From Haemophilus haemolyticus_L (GTDB lineage: Bacteria; Pseudomonadota; Gammaproteobacteria; Enterobacterales; Pasteurellaceae): a DNA stretch of 11,896 nucleotides. Where the stretch lies: NCBI RefSeq assembly GCF_003490595.1, contig NZ_QQGY01000017.1:1-11896 (forward strand), in the 5' to 3' direction. A program made the position numbers and the translations under genes. Every line of letters begins with the position of its first letter. The first letter of the stretch is position 1. The notes beneath the pieces were generated by a model, which did no database searches, was not told the DNA's origin, and saw only the letters and a list, made by a program, of their open reading frames with translations. This document shows positions 6,373 to 11,896 of this stretch, piece by piece.

Positions 6373-9300
6373 ATGAATAAACGTCATTATAAAGTGATTT
6401 TTAGCCGTGTATTAAATCAGCTTGTCGTGGTCTCTGAGTTAGCAAAATCTCAAGGTAAAGCACAAAGTGAAAATGTGAGTTCAGAACAAGAAAAAACAGG
6501 ATTATTTTCAACCGCACTTTCCTTCTCCCTCAACTCCATTCATTTCAGCTTAATGTTAGCATTGGGCTTCGTCTTTTTAACGCCTTCTGCTCATGCCGAA
6601 GATATGGCGATTCGTGCAGATAAATCAGCACCGGGTAATCAACAACCCATAGTACTTCAAACAGCGAATGGTTTACCGCAAGTAAATATTCAAACACCAA
6701 GTGCAGGTGGGGTATCACGTAACCAATATTCACAATTTGATGTAGCAGAGAAAGGTGCCGTATTAAACAATGCCCGTAAAGCAGCGCAAACGCAACTTGC
6801 GGGCTGGGTGCAAGGTAACCCGAATCTTGCTCGTGGTGAAGCAAAAGTGATTCTTAACGAGGTAAATTCAGCGAATCCAAGCCGTTTAAAAGGTTATGTG
6901 GAAGTGGCGGGCAAAAAAGCAGATGTGGTGATTGCCAACCCAAGTGGTATCCAATGTGATGGCTGTGGTGTGATTAATGCGGGGCGAACAACCCTGACAA
7001 CTGGTAAAGCAGAAGTAGAAAATGGCGAGTTGAAAGGCTATCGCGTAAAAGGCGGTAAAGTGACTGTTGGTCAAAAAGGCATGGATAACAGTCAATCGGA
7101 TTACACCGATATTATCGCGGAGAAAGCGGAAATCAATGGTGGCGTTTGGTCGAAAAAAGGCATTAAAGTCACCGCAGGTAAAAACAACGTGAACCGCACG
7201 AATGATTCGGTTGTGTACGTGGGGGATGAAAACACCGACAACACCGACAACACTGACCGCACTTTTGACCCCCAAAGTGAAAATCAATCTACTTACAGCG
7301 TTGATGTAAGCCAATTGGGTGGGATGTATGCAGAGAAAATCCATTTAGTGGATAACGGTCAAGGTCTTGGTGTACGCAATGCGGGGCATATTGGTGCATC
7401 AGCGGGTGAGGTGAAAATTGATAGCCAAGGAAATATTGTCAACACGGGGCAGATTCAGGCAAGTGGTGATGTGAATACAACTGCTGCCAGTGGTGGCATT
7501 ACCAATGCAAAAGGCGCCAGCATTGTGTCTCGTGATGGCGCAGTGCATGTCAAAGCCAAAGGTGAAATAAAACAAGATGGCCAGATCTTGGCGAAGCAAA
7601 AAGCAGATGTGAAAGGGGATTCTTTAACACAGGGCGGCAGCGGTGAAATCGTTGGCGGTAATGTGCGTCTTGAAATTGCAGGAAAAGTGATAAATCGCGG
7701 TTTAATTAATGCACGTAAGGCAGAAAAAAATGACAGTCCGGCAAAAACGCTAATTAAAAGTAGTGAAGTTCAAAATATCGGTACGGGACGCATCTATGGA
7801 GATAATGTCGCCTTGGGAGCTGCATTAATTGAAAACTTCGATGAAAAAGATGATGAGGGTAATCTGGCTTCCGGCGTAATTGCTGCGCGTGAACGCTTGG
7901 ATTTGGGGGCGAAACGCATTGTAAACCAAAGTCGTTTTTATTCCGGCAATACGGATGATGCCTCAGCGATACTGAGTTTTGGTGAATTCAATATTGGTTC
8001 GGCATTAAATGAAAATGATGAAGCAATAGGCAAGGCGGCATTGTTGCAAAATCGTAGCGCCTTGATGCAAGGCAAAGGCGGAAAATGGGCGGTAGCACAG
8101 ATTGAACAAACCAATGACTTTTTTGAAACCGAACTGAAAACTGTCTCGGAAAAACCGGTGGATTGGCATTACATTGTGCCGAACGGCGAATCGGAGGCAA
8201 CTTTCCATATCGATAAACGTTTAGTTAAATGGTACAACAGCGTGCGAGGCAAAAATGGTTATCATGTTAAAGCGTTGCCCACCGAACTTAAAAAACCACA
8301 TAACGGTGATGTGGTGTCATCCTTGTTGCCACCGGTAACAATTTGTGAAAATACCGACTGTGATATTCACCCTGAAACCTATTATCTACCGAGCGATCCG
8401 GCATGGCAGGCGTTTGGAATTCATACCCAACAACGGGCGAATGTAGAACGTATTTTAAGTCAAGCAAAAGTGCCCGTTGCACCGACCAAACCGACTGAGC
8501 CCGCTAATTTAGCCTCGTTGGATGAGGCTGCGAAACTGGCATATCAAGCGCAATTAAAGGACTACGAACAGGCGCTTGCCAGCTATCAAGCTGCGAAGGC
8601 GGAGTTTGATGAAAAAATCAAACCGCTTTATGTGCAATGGATGAAAGACAACCCGATGCAGTTTAAGGCGTTGTCGAACAAGATTGAGCAACATAACACA
8701 GCCATTGCGGCATATGCCGGTCGAAATATTGAGAATTTTTGGGAAACGAATGTAGATAAAGAGGTGATTCGCGCCACTACCGTAACGAAAACCCAACCAG
8801 GTAAAATCGTGATGGATGGTGAATTAACCGTAGATTCGGATAATTTCACTAACGACAAATCACAAGTTTTGGTTGGCGGTGCGTTGCGTTTGCTTCATGC
8901 CAAAATAGACAATATCAATGCGCAAGGTGAGCAATATACAGATTTATATGGCGATAAACGATATGCCTCTTTGCATAAGCGCAAATCTAAAACAGGAAGC
9001 GGACGCAATAAATACGACCGCCGTTATTCCGATTATACGGCAGGATTGCTCTCTACCGATAAGAAAACTATTACATTACCGGTAGCGAATGTTTTTACGG
9101 ATTATGTCTTTGAATCCAATGAGTTAGCCAATCAAGACAATAAAGGCATGAATGTGCCAACCTCATCTTTATATAAAATTAATCCGCAGGCGGACAATCA
9201 AGTGCTGATTGAAACTGACCCGCAATTTACCGATCGTAACAAGTGGTTGAGCAGCGATTATATGTTCAAGATGTTACGCGCTGATCCGCAAAATATGTTA

Positions 9301-11896
9301 AAGCGTTTGGGCGATGGCTACTATGAGCAACAACAGGTACGCAACCAGTTAAATCATTTGACGGGGCGTCCTCAAGACAGCCGCTACGCTACCTTTGAAG
9401 CGCAATATAAAGCATTGATGGACAATGCGGTGAGCGTGGCACAACAATTTCATTTAACTCCAGGTGTGGCGTTATCTGCCGAGCAAGTTAAAGCCTTAAC
9501 CACCGATATTGTGTGGTTTGAGCCGCAGACGGTGACGTTAAAAGACGGCAGTCAACAAAGGGTATTGGCGCCGAAAGTGTATTTGTCGAAATTCACGCGT
9601 GATAATCTTCAAAAAGAAGGTATTGACGGTTCAGCAACCTTGATTTCGGCGGAGAAGGTGCTGATTGAAACGAATAAAACCGTGAATAACCAAGGACAAA
9701 TCGCGGCACGCTCACAAACGGTGGTTCAGGCGGGTAATATTCAAAACGATGGCAAAATCACAGCAAAACAGACCGCACTTTTTGCCGATAATCATATTGA
9801 AGGTAGCGGTCGTTTTGAGGCAGAAGAGGCACTCTTGCTCAATGCTAATGCCATCACATTGAATTCCACAACAGCCACGGGCGAAGTCAACCGCGGGGAT
9901 TACAGTCATCGCACAACGAAGATTGATCGCCAAGCGGCATTATATGTAAAAGGCGAGAATGGCAGTCTCACGGTTGCAGCGGAAAACATTGCGTTAAATG
10001 CCGTCAATCTTATCAATGAGGGCAAAGGAAAAACACAACTTCATGCGACGCAAAACCTTGATTTAGGCACAGTAACGGAAGAAACCGAGCAACATTTAGG
10101 TGGTAATAGCAATCACCGTAAACATGAGAAAAACAGTGCTGCACAAGCTACGCGGATACACACACAAGGTGACGCTATACTGAGTGCGAAAAATATCCAT
10201 ACCCAAGGTAGCGAACTGCAAGCAAAAGGCGCACTTCGTCTTCAGGCTACAGAAAACCTGACTTTAGGCACCAAAACCGATACTGCTACCCTTGAGGAAT
10301 ACCACAAAGATAAAACCAAACGTATCGGCGGCAGCGAAAGCCGAGAGAGTTATGTCAATCTTCAAGGTGAAATTCAACAAGGCACGCAACTTCACGGACA
10401 AACCGTCACTACCACTGCAGGCAGAGATTTAACCGCCGTTGCCACGCAAGCTCTTGCTACAGAGAATATGGCGTTGTCGGCAGGCGGTAAGCTTAATGTA
10501 GAGGCTGCCGTTAATCGCGAGCAACGCACAGAATGGGATAAGCACAAAAAATCGGGGTTGACTGGTTCAGTTAAAAACAGTACTGCCCGAGTGGGGTATG
10601 GGCGTTCGAGCGATAATCTTGATGCGAAAGGCGATGATGAAACTGTCGTCGGCAGTCAATTTGTTGCAGAAAAAGGTAAGCTGACGCTAAATGCTCAAGA
10701 GGATGTGAATGTGAATGCCTCTCAGCTTGTTTCAGGCGGTGATATGTTGCTTTCGGGTAAAAATGTAAATTTGAATGCCGTAAATGAACGACACGAAAGC
10801 GAGCAACATCGCCGTTATACCTCAAGCGGTATTGGTATGGGAGTGGTGTATGACCCGGTAGGTAAAGCAAGAGACAACTACCATGAAAAAGAAGCTCAAG
10901 GCGCTACAAAGAGCGTTGTGGGTAAGGCTATGGGGGCATCTGATGCAGTTGCTGACTCTATAGAATCCATGGCGCGCGGTATACAACCCTATGCTAATCA
11001 CAATCGTAGTGAATCACACAAATACAATCAAAAAACAGAAGCACAAACAACTTCACTTGAAGCGGGCGGTAAGCTGAATATTCATGCTAGAGAGGGCGAT
11101 ATTCGTACGCAAGGTAGTCGTATCAGTGCAGAAGGTGATGCGCTGTTTATTGCAGCTAAAAATGTCGATTTTGGTGTAGCAGTGCATACACAATCGCAGC
11201 AAGCCTCGACAAAATCAAGTGGTTTTAGCTTAGATGGCACAGCGAAATATGTGGCAGGGGTGCATACACAGCGGGAAAATGGGGATACTAGTCTTCGCCA
11301 AGAGGTTGGTACCCAGATTTCCATTGGTGGCAAGAGCACTACAATTGCCGAGAACGGTGATATTACTCTAAAAGGAACGACATTTGTCTCTAATGACAAA
11401 AATATCCTGCAAGCTAATAATGGCGATGTGAAATTGCTGACAGCAGAAACAACGGATAGAAGCACTCAGATGCGCAAAGGGCATAGTGTAGGGGAGGCAG
11501 CTATCTCAGATACCGAGCGTTTCTTTGGTTATAACCGCACTAGAATGAATCAGGACGGAGAGCAGATTACGCATAAGGGTAGTCAACTTGCAAGTCTCAA
11601 TAGCACAGTTGATGTGTATGCGGGTAAAGATTACCTACAAACAGCAAGTGAAGTTTTAGCCAAAGATAAGGTCAATATTAATGCTCAAAATATCATTATC
11701 AATAATGCAATTAATCACCAAGATAACAGCTATAGTGAGAGTGATTTAAAAATAGGTCAATTTAGTCGTGTAAAATCGCCAATCATCGATTTAATTAACA
11801 CGATTGAAGGGGCGGTAAAAAATGACAAAGCCTCTGACCGCTTGAAAGCAGCAAATGTAATGAGTGTAGCTGCACAGGGTTATAACTTATATAACT
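6373..11896 (+). CDS. large two-partner secretion exoprotein (TpsA; filamentous haemagglutinin/CdiA-like), 3' end outside window
   Basis: The frame is open for 1,841 codons without a stop and continues past the window edge. Residues 1-26 (MNKRHYKVIF, then LVVVSELAKS) are an ESPR extension. A hydrophobic core at about 56-70 and a likely cut after A75 (AHA) complete a 75-residue signal. Residues 76 to about 330 are the TPS domain that TpsB recognises, with NPNL (149-152), NPSGI (189-193) and a C195/C198 pair. Beta-helical haemagglutinin repeats follow to about 590. Residues 597-930 are unlike the repeats: Trp/Tyr-rich, a C658/C663 pair, a proline-rich stretch from P701, then a charged helix. 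Residues 931-1075 are a block (YEQQQVR, ALMDN, PGVALSAEQ, DIVW to W1048) I recognise from many large haemagglutinin/CdiA proteins. From 1076 on there are haemagglutinin repeats resembling the CdiA FHA-2 region. Role: surface adhesin, or the stalk of a contact-dependent inhibition toxin. The deciding C-terminus is not visible. Confidence 0.95.
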   Translation, partial: MNKRHYKVIFSRVLNQLVVVSELAKSQGKAQSENVSSEQEKTGLFSTALSFSLNSIHFSLMLALGFVFLTPSAHAEDMAIRADKSAPGNQQPIVLQTANGLPQVNIQTPSAGGVSRNQYSQFDVAEKGAVLNNARKAAQTQLAGWVQGNPNLARGEAKVILNEVNSANPSRLKGYVEVAGKKADVVIANPSGIQCDGCGVINAGRTTLTTGKAEVENGELKGYRVKGGKVTVGQKGMDNSQSDYTDIIAEKAEINGGVWSKKGIKVTAGKNNVNRTNDSVVYVGDENTDNTDNTDRTFDPQSENQSTYSVDVSQLGGMYAEKIHLVDNGQGLGVRNAGHIGASAGEVKIDSQGNIVNTGQIQASGDVNTTAASGGITNAKGASIVSRDGAVHVKAKGEIKQDGQILAKQKADVKGDSLTQGGSGEIVGGNVRLEIAGKVINRGLINARKAEKNDSPAKTLIKSSEVQNIGTGRIYGDNVALGAALIENFDEKDDEGNLASGVIAARERLDLGAKRIVNQSRFYSGNTDDASAILSFGEFNIGSALNENDEAIGKAALLQNRSALMQGKGGKWAVAQIEQTNDFFETELKTVSEKPVDWHYIVPNGESEATFHIDKRLVKWYNSVRGKNGYHVKALPTELKKPHNGDVVSSLLPPVTICENTDCDIHPETYYLPSDPAWQAFGIHTQQRANVERILSQAKVPVAPTKPTEPANLASLDEAAKLAYQAQLKDYEQALASYQAAKAEFDEKIKPLYVQWMKDNPMQFKALSNKIEQHNTAIAAYAGRNIENFWETNVDKEVIRATTVTKTQPGKIVMDGELTVDSDNFTNDKSQVLVGGALRLLHAKIDNINAQGEQYTDLYGDKRYASLHKRKSKTGSGRNKYDRRYSDYTAGLLSTDKKTITLPVANVFTDYVFESNELANQDNKGMNVPTSSLYKINPQADNQVLIETDPQFTDRNKWLSSDYMFKMLRADPQNMLKRLGDGYYEQQQVRNQLNHLTGRPQDSRYATFEAQYKALMDNAVSVAQQFHLTPGVALSAEQVKALTTDIVWFEPQTVTLKDGSQQRVLAPKVYLSKFTRDNLQKEGIDGSATLISAEKVLIETNKTVNNQGQIAARSQTVVQAGNIQNDGKITAKQTALFADNHIEGSGRFEAEEALLLNANAITLNSTTATGEVNRGDYSHRTTKIDRQAALYVKGENGSLTVAAENIALNAVNLINEGKGKTQLHATQNLDLGTVTEETEQHLGGNSNHRKHEKNSAAQATRIHTQGDAILSAKNIHTQGSELQAKGALRLQATENLTLGTKTDTATLEEYHKDKTKRIGGSESRESYVNLQGEIQQGTQLHGQTVTTTAGRDLTAVATQALATENMALSAGGKLNVEAAVNREQRTEWDKHKKSGLTGSVKNSTARVGYGRSSDNLDAKGDDETVVGSQFVAEKGKLTLNAQEDVNVNASQLVSGGDMLLSGKNVNLNAVNERHESEQHRRYTSSGIGMGVVYDPVGKARDNYHEKEAQGATKSVVGKAMGASDAVADSIESMARGIQPYANHNRSESHKYNQKTEAQTTSLEAGGKLNIHAREGDIRTQGSRISAEGDALFIAAKNVDFGVAVHTQSQQASTKSSGFSLDGTAKYVAGVHTQRENGDTSLRQEVGTQISIGGKSTTIAENGDITLKGTTFVSNDKNILQANNGDVKLLTAETTDRSTQMRKGHSVGEAAISDTERFFGYNRTRMNQDGEQITHKGSQLASLNSTVDVYAGKDYLQTASEVLAKDKVNINAQNIIINNAINHQDNSYSESDLKIGQFSRVKSPIIDLINTIEGAVKNDKASDRLKAANVMSVAAQGYNLYN
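6511..6519 (-). repeat. DNA uptake signal sequence within the tpsA signal-peptide region
   Basis: Exact ACCGCACTT, encoding T47-A48-L49 between the ESPR and the hydrophobic core. The minus-strand core is followed by TGAAAATAATCC, a good match to the extended H. influenzae form. Confidence 0.9.
7231..7257 (+). repeat. nine-base tandem repeat, three units (Asn-Thr-Asp)
   Basis: AACACCGAC at 7231-7239 and 7240-7248, then AACACTGAC at 7249-7257 with one C-to-T change. Each unit encodes NTD at residues 287-295, so gain or loss of units keeps the frame. The last two bases overlap the next uptake signal. Confidence 0.9.
7256..7264 (-). repeat. DNA uptake signal sequence (Haemophilus type)
   Basis: Exact ACCGCACTT core. 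The flank is the NTD tandem repeat rather than the usual A/T-rich extension, so it matches the core only. Confidence 0.8.
9772..9780 (-). repeat. DNA uptake signal sequence (Haemophilus type)
   Basis: Exact ACCGCACTT core, encoding T-A-L in a haemagglutinin repeat of TpsA (KQTALF). The extension is a partial match (CTGTTTTGCTGT on the minus strand). A one-mismatch relative, ACCGCACTA, lies at 11534-11542. Confidence 0.85.

Noticed and set aside
6545..11465. Many minus-strand open frames of 60-152 codons opposite tpsA
   Set aside because: They are shadows of the long plus-strand frame, with no ribosome binding sites or recognisable protein features.

Overview
The window looks like Pasteurellaceae DNA, most likely from the Haemophilus influenzae / H. 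haemolyticus side of the family. The evidence is the low-GC, A/T-ending codon use, the glgA-glgP gene order, and five exact copies of the Haemophilus-type DNA uptake signal (ACCGCACTT, the complement of AAGTGCGGT). No copy of the alternative Pasteurellaceae form ACAAGCGGT was seen. Species is an inference.

Layout, all genes on the + strand. (1) Bases 2-100 are the last 32 codons of an IS3-family (IS150-like) transposase, followed by a candidate right terminal inverted repeat ending near 121-126. (2) After a short leader with an uptake signal and a small hairpin comes glgA (glycogen synthase, 214-1644). A 240-base gap follows, then glgP (glycogen/maltodextrin phosphorylase, 1885-4350), closed by a strong intrinsic terminator (4381-4413). 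Together they cover glycogen synthesis from ADP-glucose and its phosphorolytic breakdown; the other glg genes are not in the window. (3) From 4531 to the right edge lies a two-partner secretion (type Vb) locus: a tpsB outer-membrane transporter (4531-6303) and, 69 bases later, the first 1,841 codons of a very large tpsA exoprotein gene that runs off the window.

TpsB would sit in the outer membrane, bind the N-terminal TPS domain of TpsA through its POTRA domains, and thread TpsA to the cell surface as a beta-helical fibre. The TpsA fragment carries an ESPR-type long signal sequence, a TPS domain with NPNL and NPSGI motifs and a CxxC pair, filamentous-haemagglutinin repeats, a large central non-repeat region with proline-rich and charged helical stretches, and a second set of repeats like those of CdiA/FhaB proteins. 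The C-terminus, where a CdiA-type toxin and its immunity gene would lie, is outside the window. Whether this is an adhesin or a contact-dependent inhibition system therefore cannot be settled here.

The two points of most interest are the possible CDI/polymorphic-toxin nature of the TPS locus, with its unusual central domain, and the insertion sequence ending about 90 bases upstream of glgA, in the same orientation, which may have split glgA from its usual operon partners. There is no RNA gene, CRISPR array or gene-free stretch over 300 bases.
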